Source: Saccharopolyspora endophytica (GTDB lineage Bacteria > Actinomycetota > Actinomycetes > Mycobacteriales > Pseudonocardiaceae). Taken from it: DNA of 64,000 nucleotides. The notes under the pieces are model-generated. The model saw only the letters and a program-made list of their open reading frames with translations, searched no databases and was not told the origin of the DNA. Positions 8,394 to 16,472 of this stretch are shown in pieces. The stretch spans positions 124,001 to 188,000 of the forward strand of contig NZ_JAGPXE010000007.1 of the NCBI RefSeq assembly GCF_018070075.1, in the 5' to 3' direction. Every line of letters starts with the position of its first letter. The first letter of the stretch is position 1. A program made the position numbers and the translations under genes.

Positions 8394-8806
8394 GACGGGC
8401 GCTCCTTGATCGCGGCCAGCTCGATGAACGGGAGGGGGCAGTCGGGACAGGTGCAGTGGGTCAGGCTGTCGCAGCGGGCGTCGATGACCTGGACCAGCCC
8501 TTCGCGGATGCGGGCCAGGTCTTCCATCCGTTGGTCCACCTCGACCAGCTTGGCCCGCGCCCGGTCCTGCAAATCCGGCGTCGGATGCCGGCGGCGGCCG
8601 GTGTCGAGGAGCTCGGCGACCTCCTCAAGGGTGAACCCGAGCCGCTGCGCCGCCTTGACCACCCGCAGCAGTGCCACCGCGTCCTCGTCGTAGTCCCGGT
8701 ACCCGCCCAACGAGCGACGCGGCTCGGGCAACAAACCGCGCCGCTCGTAGTACCGCAGTGTCTGCACGTTCACCCCGGCCGCCGCAGCGAGCTCACCCGA
8801 CCTCAT
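8390..8806 (-). CDS. MerR-family metal-responsive regulator
   Basis: 138 aa. The N-terminal winged helix is typical (MRSGELAAAAGVNVQTLRYY and YERRGLLPEP). A dimerisation coil follows, and then a cysteine-rich C-terminal loop, CDSLTHCTCPDCP (residues 112-124), in the place of the metal site. Such proteins twist a promoter with an over-long 19-20 bp spacer. The matching 24-bp palindrome lies at 9686-9709, upstream of the first gene of the same operon. Five cysteines in the loop suggest a soft metal such as Hg, Cd or Pb, or an arsenical. Confidence 0.85.
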   Translation of the reverse strand: MRSGELAAAAGVNVQTLRYYERRGLLPEPRRSLGGYRDYDEDAVALLRVVKAAQRLGFTLEEVAELLDTGRRRHPTPDLQDRARAKLVEVDQRMEDLARIREGLVQVIDARCDSLTHCTCPDCPLPFIELAAIKERPS

Positions 8807-8866
8807 CGCACAACCCTCCGTGGAATCCCGGTCCCTCCGGCGGTCGACCTGGGACAGCTGACCAAC

Positions 8867-9637
8867 TCATACCCGCGCGCTCCGCGCCGCCTGGGCCTGG
8901 GCCGCCAAGCCGTCGAGCACCACAACCTTGTCGGCCGGGACTCGCACGTCCACGACCACATCGCTGCCGTCGCGGTCCACGGTGAAGTCGAAGAACGAGC
9001 AGCACTCGGCCTCCCGTACCGTCAGGTCGCGGGCCTGCTCGGCGACCCGCTCGGCATCGTCGCCGCCCTGAAGACGCAGCCGCAGCCAGCCCGGCTCCTC
9101 ACGCCGAAGGTCTGTCAACGACGACCGGAACAGAGTGTCGAACTCCGCGAGCCGCATCGGCTGGTCCGCGGTCGGCAGCGTGCACGCGTCCGGCACCCAC
9201 CCCGCGCCTCCCACCGGAGAGGGCACCGGGGACGCCGCTGCGGTGCTCACAGGCATTGATGCGCACCCCGAGCCGCACCCGCATCCCGAACCGGCCGGCG
9301 AACCAGCGGAGTCCTGAGAGGACGAGGCGGTCTCGAACAGCGCCCGCAGGACCGGAGCAGGTTGCGCGCCTACGATCGAGGTGACCTGCTGGCCACCGTC
9401 GAGCACGAACAGCGTCGGGGTCGAGGACACCCCGAATCGCGACACCAGGCCCGGTTCCTCGTCGGCGTTGACCTTGACGAACCGCACCCCCGGCGCGAAC
9501 TCCTCGGCCAGTGCGTCCAGTACGGGTGCGATCCGCCGGCAGTTCCCGCACCAGGTCGCATAGAACTCCAACACCACCGGCATCGGCGACCCCTCGACCT
9601 CCGTCGTGAATGTCGCCTCGGTGACCTCCACCGACAT
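8867..9637 (-). CDS. Thioredoxin fused to a cysteine-rich MerR-operon-associated domain
   Basis: 256 aa. Residues 1 to about 105 form a thioredoxin domain with active site WCGNC. A GSGCGCGSGC linker follows, and then a domain (about 150-256) with AECCSFFDF that I know from small proteins beside actinobacterial metal-resistance regulators. GTG/ATG starts further upstream would run into or abut the 9686-9709 operator; ATG at 9637 has GAGGTGG upstream and is preferred. As first gene of the MerR operon it may reduce or buffer thiol-reactive metal. The fusion of a reductase to a CC-bearing domain is the notable point. Confidence 0.75.
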   Translation of the reverse strand: MSVEVTEATFTTEVEGSPMPVVLEFYATWCGNCRRIAPVLDALAEEFAPGVRFVKVNADEEPGLVSRFGVSSTPTLFVLDGGQQVTSIVGAQPAPVLRALFETASSSQDSAGSPAGSGCGCGSGCASMPVSTAAASPVPSPVGGAGWVPDACTLPTADQPMRLAEFDTLFRSSLTDLRREEPGWLRLRLQGGDDAERVAEQARDLTVREAECCSFFDFTVDRDGSDVVVDVRVPADKVVVLDGLAAQAQAARSARV

Positions 9638-9685
9638 GCTGTCCACCTCTTCCGCGCCCGTCATCCGACCGAACAACTCCACGCT

Positions 9686-9709
9686 AAGGCTGTACCTAGG
9701 TACAGCCTT
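9686..9709. promoter_or_regulatory. 24-bp perfect palindromic MerR-type operator
   Basis: Half-site AAGGCTGTACCT followed directly by its exact reverse complement, centred on CTAG. Size and symmetry match operators of MerR-family activators that sit between the -35 and -10 elements. It lies about 50 bases upstream of the thioredoxin-fusion start at 9637, so the 8867-9637 gene is likely the first target of the MerR gene at 8390-8806. Confidence 0.85.
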
Positions 9710-9767
9710 CAATGGGACGTACGTCACATCCACTGTGCCGGGTGCGGGTGGGGGCTCCGTCAGGTGG

Positions 9768-10982
9768 TCAGTCGGCGCGGGTTTGGTCGAGTGCTTGGGC
9801 GAGGTCGGCGATGAGGTCGTCGGCGTCTTCGAGGCCGACAGAGAGGCGGATCATGCTGTCGGCGATGCCGCGGCGGGCTCGGTCGGCGGGGTCGAGGCCG
9901 TGGTGGGTGGTGGTGATGGGTTGCGTGACAAGGCTTTCCGCGCCACCGAGGCTGGCGGCGATGCTGAACACTCGGAGCCGGTCGACCACGGCCGCGGTGG
10001 CGTTGGCGTCGCCGTCGACGAGGAAGCTGAGCATGCCGCCGTGGCCGCGCATCTGGGTTTTGACGATGGCGGCTTGATCGCCGGTGGCCAGGCCGGGGTA
10101 GTTGACCTTGGTCACGCGGGGATGCTCGGCCAGGTATTCGGCGACGGCGGTGGCGGCGGTGTTCTGGGCACGGACCCGGACGACGAGGGTGCGGATGCTG
10201 CGGGCGAGCAGGGATGCGATCTCGGGGGCGATGACGTGGCCGAGGTTCTTGCGCCATGCGGCGATCGGGGCGAGCAGTTCGGCGGGGCCGGCGACGGCTC
10301 CGGCGGTGAGGTCGCTGTGGCCGCCGAGGTATTTGGTGGCGGAGTGGATGACCAGGTCGGCGCCGTGGTGCAGCGGGTTCTGGTTGACCGGGGTGGCGAA
10401 GGTGTTGTCCACCACGACCAGGGCTCCGGCTTTGTGGGCGTGGGCGGTGATTGCGGCGATGTCGAAGATGTCGAGGCCAAGGTTGGACGGGGTTTCGAAG
10501 AACACGATCCGGGTGCGGTCGGTGAGGACGGCGGGTAGCCGGTCGGCTTCGCCGGCGGTGAGGAAGGTGGTCTTGATTCCGAGCCGGGGCAGGTTCTCGC
10601 CGAGTAGTTCGAAGGTGCCGCCGTAGACGTCGCCCAGGCACACGATGTGCTCGCCGGTCTTGATGTGGGACAGGAAGGTCGCGGCTTCGGCGGCCATGCC
10701 GGAGCCGAACGCGAGCGCGGTCTCGGCGTCTTCGAGGTCGGCGAGTTTGCGTTCCAGGGAGCGGATGGTGGGGTTGAGGCCGTAGCGGGTGTAGAGGTTG
10801 CCCTCCCGTCGGCCTTCGACGACGTCGAGCAGGTCGGCGGTGGAGTCGAAGGCGAAGGTGGAGTGCCCGTAGAGCGGCGGATGGATGGCGCCTTGCGGGT
10901 CGCGGACGTCTCCGGCGTGGACGCACCGGGTGGACAAGCCGGGTCGCTGTTCGGGCGTGGTGTTCACCTTCGGGTCGCTCAT
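9768..10982 (-). CDS. Cys/Met-metabolism PLP enzyme (cystathionine gamma-synthase/lyase family)
   Basis: 404 aa. It has the full gamma-family fold, including YTRYGLNPT near residue 62, FGSGMAAEAA near 92, and SATKYLGGHSDL near 205, where the lysine binds PLP. These enzymes carry out gamma-replacement or gamma/beta-elimination on sulfur amino acids. Placed last in an operon with a cysteine desulfurase and a persulfide-type metallo-hydrolase, release or recapture of sulfide from cysteine or homocysteine is a reasonable guess. ATG at 10982 shares its A with the TGA of the desulfurase gene. Confidence 0.85.
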   Translation of the reverse strand: MSDPKVNTTPEQRPGLSTRCVHAGDVRDPQGAIHPPLYGHSTFAFDSTADLLDVVEGRREGNLYTRYGLNPTIRSLERKLADLEDAETALAFGSGMAAEAATFLSHIKTGEHIVCLGDVYGGTFELLGENLPRLGIKTTFLTAGEADRLPAVLTDRTRIVFFETPSNLGLDIFDIAAITAHAHKAGALVVVDNTFATPVNQNPLHHGADLVIHSATKYLGGHSDLTAGAVAGPAELLAPIAAWRKNLGHVIAPEIASLLARSIRTLVVRVRAQNTAATAVAEYLAEHPRVTKVNYPGLATGDQAAIVKTQMRGHGGMLSFLVDGDANATAAVVDRLRVFSIAASLGGAESLVTQPITTTHHGLDPADRARRGIADSMIRLSVGLEDADDLIADLAQALDQTRAD

Positions 10983-12145
10983 CAATCCCTGCTTCCTGTC
11001 GTGGTTGTGATCAGCTCGGTGGCGCGGTCGATGTCGGCGGGGGTGCTCCAGCGACCGAGAGACAGCCGCAACGCGGACAGGCTCCGTTCGGCGTCGAGGC
11101 CCATCGCGGTCAGTACAGGTGAGGGCTGGTGGTCACCGGCGTGGCACGCGGAGCCGGTCGACGCGGCGATCCCCGGTGTCGCGGCGAGCAGGCTGTGCCC
11201 GGTCACCCCGAGGATGCTGATGTTGAGCGTGTTCGGCAGCCGCGCCGCCGCGGGCCCGTTGAGTTCCACCCGGCCGGGCAGTCGCGCGGCGAGCTGGTCG
11301 TGGAGCCGGTCGCGCAGGGTCTGGATGCGCTCGTGGCCTCCTGCTGCAAGGTCGGCGGCGGCGAGGTCGGCGGCGGTGCCCAGTGCGACGGCGAGGGCGA
11401 CGTTTTCGGTGCCGGCGCGCAGGCCGTGTTCCTGTCCGCCGCCGTACACCAGGGGTTCCAGTGCCAGGCCGGGTCGGATGTAGAGGGCGGCGATGCCTTT
11501 GGGGGCATACATTTTGTGCCCGACCACGGTGAGCAGGTCCACGTCGAGGGTGGTCACGTCGAGCGGGATCTTGCCGACGGTTTGGGCGGCGTCGCAGTGG
11601 AACACCGCGCCGTGGTCGTGGGTGAGGCGGGCCAGTTCCTCGATCGGTTGCAGGGCACCGGTTTCGTTGTTGGCGGCCATGATGGACACCAGCACGGTGC
11701 GGTCGGTGAACGCGGCGGCCAGCGCGGACGGGTCGACGAGCCCGTCGGCGTCAACGGGCAGGTAGGTGACCTCGGCGTCATGCCAGCGTTGCAGCGCTTG
11801 GCATGCCTGCAGGACGGCGGGGTGTTCGGTGGTCTGGGTGATCACGTGCGGCCGGTCGGTTCCGGAGGCCAGGACCACACCGCGGATGGCGAGGTTGTCG
11901 GCCTCGGAGCCGGAGCCGGTGAACACTATTCGTCCGTCTGGCGCGCTGAGCAGGGCGGCGACCTGGTCGCGTGCGTGCTCTAGTGCCGCGTGGGGCGTGG
12001 TGCCGTAGCGGTGGTCGCTGGAGGGGTTGCCGAATTCGCCGGTCAAATACGGCAGCGTCGCCTCGACGACTGTGGGATCAACGGGCGTGGTGGCGTTGTA
12101 GTCGAGGTAGATCGGGCCCTCGGCTAGTCCACTAGGGATGGTCAC
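10982..12145 (-). CDS. Cysteine desulfurase (IscS/NifS class V aminotransferase)
   Basis: 387 aa. It opens IYLDYNATTPVDP, has the PLP lysine in VVGHKMYAPKG near residue 209 and the catalytic cysteine in STGSACHAGDH near 329. It releases sulfur from cysteine as an enzyme-bound persulfide. GTG at 12145 is chosen because it overlaps the MFS stop (GTGA); a much longer upstream extension is antisense-like sequence. With rhodanese and metallo-hydrolase domains in the same operon, its persulfide may feed or be checked by those proteins. It is separate from any Fe-S assembly operon. Confidence 0.9.
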   Translation of the reverse strand: MTIPSGLAEGPIYLDYNATTPVDPTVVEATLPYLTGEFGNPSSDHRYGTTPHAALEHARDQVAALLSAPDGRIVFTGSGSEADNLAIRGVVLASGTDRPHVITQTTEHPAVLQACQALQRWHDAEVTYLPVDADGLVDPSALAAAFTDRTVLVSIMAANNETGALQPIEELARLTHDHGAVFHCDAAQTVGKIPLDVTTLDVDLLTVVGHKMYAPKGIAALYIRPGLALEPLVYGGGQEHGLRAGTENVALAVALGTAADLAAADLAAGGHERIQTLRDRLHDQLAARLPGRVELNGPAAARLPNTLNISILGVTGHSLLAATPGIAASTGSACHAGDHQPSPVLTAMGLDAERSLSALRLSLGRWSTPADIDRATELITTTTGSRD

Positions 12146-13446
12146 GGCGTGTCTTTCTCCTGTAGTGGAACGGGTTCGGCACGCTGGCCGCGCGGGTGTG
12201 TCTCGTACATGCGCGCCGCGACGATCAGGCCGGAGGCAGCGGTGATCGCGGCGACCACCCACACCGCCGCGCGGATGCCCCAGAGATCGGCGACGATCCC
12301 GGAGAGCAGGGCACCGACGGCGAACCCGCCGTCGCGCCAGAGCCGGTAGACCCCGACCGCGCGGGCCCGCCAGGCCGGATGGGCGACATCGCCGATGGTG
12401 GCCAGCAGCGTCGGATAGACCATCGCGGTACCCGCGCCCAGCAGCACCGCGGCCACCGCCCAGAGCGTGAACGTGTCGGCCAGCGCGATAAGGGCTAATG
12501 CCGCGGCTTGGACGAGCATTCCGGTGGTGATGAGGTGTTTGCGGCCCCACCGGTCCGACAGCGGACCGGTGATCAGTTGTCCCAGGCCCCACACGGCCGG
12601 GTAGAGCGCGGCGAGGATTCCGATCCGGGCGACCGACAGCCCGGCCGCGGTGAACAGGATCGGGAACAGTCCCCACGCGAGGCCGTCGTTGAGGTTGTTG
12701 ACCATCCCGGCCTGGCTGGCCGCGGACAGGGCGGGTTCGCGCACGCTGGTGTGGGCGAAGACCTGCCTGTTGGTCAGTTCGGAGTGCAGGTGGTCGTGGC
12801 GGCCGTCGGCGCGGGTGGTGTGCTGGGCGGCTTCCACGCGGGCGTGCTCGCGGGTCTCGCGGACCACTAGCACGGACAGCCCGAGGCCGAGCGCGACGTA
12901 GGACAGGCCGAGCAGGAACGGCGCTGGCCGCAGCCCGTAGCGGGCGGCGAGGTATCCGGTCGCCACGGCGGTGACCGCGACCGCGAGGTATCCGGCGGCC
13001 TCGTTCAGGCCCATCGCCAAGCCGCGGCGGGAGGGGCCCGCGAGGTCGATCTTCATGATCACGGTGGTGGACCAGGTAAGTCCCTGGTTGATCCCGAGCA
13101 GGACGTTGGCGGCCACGACCCAGCCCCACGAGGGCGCCCAGATCAGCATCAGCGGCACCGGAATCGCGATCAGCCATCCGGCGACGAGCACCGGTTTACG
13201 GCCGAACCGGTCCGACCACGTGCCCGCGAAGTAGTTGGTGGCGGCCTTGGTGGCGCCGAAGGCCAGCACGTAGGTCAGCAGGAACGTGTAACCGGTCAGG
13301 TGAAAGGTCTGCTCGGCCAACGGGGACAGCACGGTGCGTTCCTGCCCGAGCACACCACCGACCAGCGCGTTGACCGCGACCAGCAGGCTGAACTGGGCGA
13401 GGTTGGCGCGGATCCCCAGCCGCGGGCTTCCGATGGCGCGGCTCAT
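12142..13446 (-). CDS. Major facilitator superfamily transporter
   Basis: 434 aa with twelve predicted membrane helices. The MFS loop motif reads GTWSDRFGRKPVLVAG (about residues 60-75) with a second copy, GPLSDRWGRKHLITTG, in the C-terminal half. ATG at 13446 overlaps the stop of the metallo-hydrolase-rhodanese gene (ATGA). The operon suggests export or import of a sulfur compound, but the sequence does not name one. The loop around residues 200-245 is long and charged. Confidence 0.85.
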   Translation of the reverse strand: MSRAIGSPRLGIRANLAQFSLLVAVNALVGGVLGQERTVLSPLAEQTFHLTGYTFLLTYVLAFGATKAATNYFAGTWSDRFGRKPVLVAGWLIAIPVPLMLIWAPSWGWVVAANVLLGINQGLTWSTTVIMKIDLAGPSRRGLAMGLNEAAGYLAVAVTAVATGYLAARYGLRPAPFLLGLSYVALGLGLSVLVVRETREHARVEAAQHTTRADGRHDHLHSELTNRQVFAHTSVREPALSAASQAGMVNNLNDGLAWGLFPILFTAAGLSVARIGILAALYPAVWGLGQLITGPLSDRWGRKHLITTGMLVQAAALALIALADTFTLWAVAAVLLGAGTAMVYPTLLATIGDVAHPAWRARAVGVYRLWRDGGFAVGALLSGIVADLWGIRAAVWVVAAITAASGLIVAARMYETHPRGQRAEPVPLQEKDTP

Positions 13447-14795
13447 GTGCCGGTCTCCAGCCGGTGGCCGGTGACGGTGGCCCAGTCGTCGGGGCCGCCG
13501 GTGAGCACGGCGAGGTCGCGGTGGCCAGCGCGTTCGAGCAGGCTGGCCGCACCCATCGCCCGCTCCCCGTGTCCGCACATCACCACCAGCGGCTCGCCGG
13601 GCACGTCCTGGGCGCGGCCGGCGAGCTCACCCAGCTCGACGTGCAGGGCGCCGGGCAGATGCCCGGCGGCGAACTCCGGTTCCTGACGGATGTCGAGGAC
13701 CGGCGCGTCGACCTCGTCGGGACGCACGAGCCGAGTGCTGGTGGTGGGGTATTCGGCGGCGGTCCAGGCGTCCAGGCCGCCGGTGAGTTCTCCGGCGAGG
13801 TTGCCATAGCCGATCTTGGCGGCCTGCCACGCGATCTCCGCCGGGTCCTGATCAGGGCGGCGCACGATGATCAACGGCTGGTCGTGCGGGGCCAGCCACC
13901 CCAGCCAGGACGCGAACACCGGCCGCAGCGGGATGGACACCGCACCCGGTATGTGGGCGGCGGCGAAGTCGGCGACCGGCCGCACGTCGACCGCCACCGC
14001 GCCCTGCGCCAGCAGCGCCCGCACCTCGGCGACGCTGAGCGGCGCGAGCGCCGGAGGCTGGTCGAGCACGGCGGGGCCGCGGCGGTTGATCTCGCCCAAG
14101 CGCAGGAAGTACGGCGGGAAGCTGCCCAGCGAGCCGAGCAGCGCGGCGACGAAGGCGTCCTCGTCGGCGGCGCGCAACAGCGGGTTGGTGGCCTTCTCCC
14201 GGCCGATAGTGCTGGTGCGTTCGGCGCCGGGCGGGGCGGAGCAGAACGAGCCGGCACCGTGGGTGGGCCACACCACCACGTCGTCCGGAAGTTCAGCAAG
14301 CCGCCGCAACGAGGCGTACTGGGCGCGGGCCAGCGCCTCGGTCTGCTCAGGCGAGACGAGGTCGGTGCGGGCCGCCGCGCCCACCAGCAGCGAGCCACCG
14401 GTGAACACCCCGACCGGCTTGTCACCATCGAGCAGCAGGAACGACAGGTGCTCGTGGGTGTGGCCCGGTGTGCCCAGTGCCCGCAGCCCGCCGAGGTCGA
14501 CCTCGTCACCGTCGCGCAGCCCGCTGTGGGTGAACTCGCGGTGTCCGGCGGCCGAGGCGAGTACCTGCGTGCCCTCGGTCGCGGACAGCTGGCGGGCGCC
14601 GGAGAGGAAGTCCGCGTGCAGATGGGTGTCGGCGGCGAACGCCACCGTCAACCCGCGGCGCCGGGCGAGGCGCGAGGACTCCCGCAGGTCGAGGCTGACG
14701 TCGACCACCATCGCCCGGCCATCACCGAGGTCGAGCAGGTAGGCGGAATTGCCCAGTCCCTCGTCAACGAGCGGGACGATGTCGATCGTGCTCAC
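13443..14795 (-). CDS. Metallo-beta-lactamase/rhodanese fusion (persulfide dioxygenase-like, CstB-type)
   Basis: 450 aa in three parts. Residues 1 to about 240 are an ETHE1-like metallo-beta-lactamase domain with DTHLHADFLSG and GTPGHTHEHLSF supplying metal ligands. Residues about 255-350 are a first rhodanese domain whose active-site loop reads IIVRRPDQ, with no cysteine, so it is probably structural. Residues about 365-450 are a second rhodanese with VMCGHGERA, keeping the cysteine. The layout matches CstB-like enzymes that oxidise low-molecular-weight persulfides and release thiosulfate or sulfite. It is first gene of the operon and divergent from an ArsR-rhodanese regulator. Confidence 0.85.
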   Translation of the reverse strand: MSTIDIVPLVDEGLGNSAYLLDLGDGRAMVVDVSLDLRESSRLARRRGLTVAFAADTHLHADFLSGARQLSATEGTQVLASAAGHREFTHSGLRDGDEVDLGGLRALGTPGHTHEHLSFLLLDGDKPVGVFTGGSLLVGAAARTDLVSPEQTEALARAQYASLRRLAELPDDVVVWPTHGAGSFCSAPPGAERTSTIGREKATNPLLRAADEDAFVAALLGSLGSFPPYFLRLGEINRRGPAVLDQPPALAPLSVAEVRALLAQGAVAVDVRPVADFAAAHIPGAVSIPLRPVFASWLGWLAPHDQPLIIVRRPDQDPAEIAWQAAKIGYGNLAGELTGGLDAWTAAEYPTTSTRLVRPDEVDAPVLDIRQEPEFAAGHLPGALHVELGELAGRAQDVPGEPLVVMCGHGERAMGAASLLERAGHRDLAVLTGGPDDWATVTGHRLETGT

Positions 14796-14852
14796 CTGGC
14801 ACCTCCGTCGCTTCGCGGGCGGGTTGGTTCCCGCATGAGACTGTTCTACACT

Positions 14853-14874
14853 ATTCCAAGGATGATTGGAGAAT
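14853..14874. promoter_or_regulatory. Imperfect dyad operator at the ArsR-rhodanese start
   Basis: ATTCCAA and TTGGAGAAT face each other across six bases immediately before ATG 14876, in the 80-bp space between the divergent sulfur operon and its regulator. An autoregulated operator is likely; persulfide-sensing ArsR proteins bind AT-rich dyads of this kind. Confidence 0.5.
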
Positions 14875-14875
14875 C

Positions 14876-15529
14876 ATGGGTGATCGGGACGCGAAGACGG
14901 CGTTGTTCGAGCAGTTCGCCCGCGTGGGGAAGGCCCTGGGCAGTGGCAAACGGCTGGAATTGCTGGACCTGCTGGCACAGGGTGAGCGCACGGTCGAGTC
15001 GCTGGCACGGGCCGCCGAACTCGGGCTGACCACGGCCTCGGCGCACCTGCAAACCCTCAAGCAGGCCAACTTGGTGACGACCCGCCGTGACGGCACCAAG
15101 ATCTACTACCGGCTCGCCGGAGATGACGTCGCCGCGCTGTACGCGCTCGTCCAGGCCGTGGCCGTCGAGCACCTCGTCGACGCGGAGGCCGCACGCGCCG
15201 TCTATCTCGGGCCAGAGACCGAGGAGGTCACACGCGAGGAGCTGCTGCGACGGGTCCATTCCGGCGGCGCCACCGTGATCGACGTGCGTCCGCGCGAGGA
15301 GTACACCGCCGGGCACATCCCCGGCGCGGTGTCGATTCCACTGGAGGATCTCGCCGAGCGCTTGGCTGAACTTCCCCTCGATCAGGAGATCGTCGCCTAC
15401 TGCCGCGGCGCCTACTGCGTGTTCGCCCACGACGCGGTCCGCCTGCTCACCGCAGCCGGTCGCCCGGCTCGCCGGTTGGCCGACGGCATGCTCGAATGGC
15501 GCTTGGCCGACCTACCGGTGGCAACCTGA
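14876..15529 (+). CDS. ArsR-family regulator fused to a rhodanese domain
   Basis: 217 aa. Residues 1 to about 95 form a winged helix (recognition helix TTASAHLQTLKQANLV). Residues 115-217 form a rhodanese domain with loop VAYCRGAYCVFAH, which has two cysteines and keeps the catalytic one. The DNA-binding half has no cysteine pair of its own, so sulfur or redox sensing probably sits in the rhodanese loop. It is divergent from, and likely represses, the persulfide operon at 9768-14795. The fusion is a known actinobacterial type. Confidence 0.85.
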   Translation: MGDRDAKTALFEQFARVGKALGSGKRLELLDLLAQGERTVESLARAAELGLTTASAHLQTLKQANLVTTRRDGTKIYYRLAGDDVAALYALVQAVAVEHLVDAEAARAVYLGPETEEVTREELLRRVHSGGATVIDVRPREEYTAGHIPGAVSIPLEDLAERLAELPLDQEIVAYCRGAYCVFAHDAVRLLTAAGRPARRLADGMLEWRLADLPVAT

Positions 15530-15673
15530 CCAAGATTTTCAGGCGCGGTGTCGAATCGGGCGCGTTGTCAGTCGTCTCCTGAGCAAGGAGACGTTGAGCT
15601 GGCTGTATCGCGCCATCGCTCTACACACCACGTGGCCGGCTCCGAGGCCGCACTGACTGATCTGTCCACATTG

Positions 15674-15859
15674 GATGATGCACTGGACCATTGCCACCGC
15701 TATCACGCCACCCGCGCAGAGCCGCTGCGCGAGCTCGGCCACTCCGGGCAGGCCCAGGCCGCCGAGCGCCGCGCGCTGGAGCTGACCGCCCACCCGATCG
15801 ATCAATCCCTGTTGCGGCAACGCATCTCGACAGCTAGCTACCCTCCGTCGCTGGTTTGA
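15674..15859 (+). pseudogene. C-terminal remnant of an ECF sigma factor
   Basis: The last 60 or so codons of an open frame read YHATRAEPLRELGHSGQAQA, then ERRALELTAHP and a LLRQRI ending. This is the C-terminal helical signature of large DUF6596-type ECF sigma factors. The sigma-2 and sigma-4 DNA-binding regions are absent, and upstream codons (15548-15670) look unrelated. The frame runs into the convergent methyltransferase gene. I take it as a decayed fragment. Confidence 0.55.
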
Positions 15860-16472
15860 CGGCCGCGACCCGCTCCACCATGCCGGCCTTGAGCCGCTCC
15901 TGTCGTTGGATGATCAACCCGGCCTCCTCGACCAGCGGCAGTGGACGACGGGTTTGGTAGTCGCCCAGCATCCGCACGGTCAACTTCTCCAGCAACCATT
16001 GCCCAGCCCGGATCAGGCGGTGGTGGCTGCCGACGTGGTCGAGCAGCAAGAGCGTCCCGTCGGGACGCAGGACCCGGTGCATCTCGGTGATCGCTGCCCG
16101 CTCGTCGGGGAATCCGCACAGCCCGAGGGTGCACACCACGGTGTCGAACGAGGCGTCCGGGAACGGCAACGCCTGCGCGTCGCCCTCGCGCAGGTCGATC
16201 TCGTGGCCCAGCTCGGCCGCGCGAGTGCGGGCGATCTCCAGCATGGCGGGGCTGAAGTCGATCCCGGTCAACCGCACCGCGTCCGGATAGAACGCCAGGT
16301 TCAGACCGGTGCCCACCGCCACGTCCAGCACATCGCCGTGGGCCTGCGAGCACACCCATTCCCGACCGCCGCCGAACTGCACCCGCTCGACGAACCCGAT
16401 ATCGCGGTCATACCGCGGCGCGTACTTGTCCCACTTCTCCCGTAACCGGTCAACGCTCAGTGCCTTACTCAT
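15834..16472 (-). CDS. Class I SAM-dependent methyltransferase (UbiE-like)
   Basis: 212 aa. SAM motif I is VLDVAVGTGLN (near residue 49) and the post-I segment is LTGIDFSPAML; motif II lies around ALPFPDASFDTVVCTLGLCG. A basic MSKALSVDRLREKWDKYAPR N terminus is typical of small quinone/lipid-type methyltransferases. ATG at 16472 lies inside the end of the TetR gene (8-base overlap), so the two are co-expressed and the enzyme is probably what the TetR protein controls. The substrate is unknown. Confidence 0.8.
   Translation of the reverse strand: MSKALSVDRLREKWDKYAPRYDRDIGFVERVQFGGGREWVCSQAHGDVLDVAVGTGLNLAFYPDAVRLTGIDFSPAMLEIARTRAAELGHEIDLREGDAQALPFPDASFDTVVCTLGLCGFPDERAAITEMHRVLRPDGTLLLLDHVGSHHRLIRAGQWLLEKLTVRMLGDYQTRRPLPLVEEAGLIIQRQERLKAGMVERVAAVKPATEGS

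Noticed and set aside
9606..10538. 310-codon plus-strand frame rich in Gly, Val and Asp
   Set aside because: Antisense to the PLP-enzyme gene and composed of low-complexity stretches typical of shadow frames.
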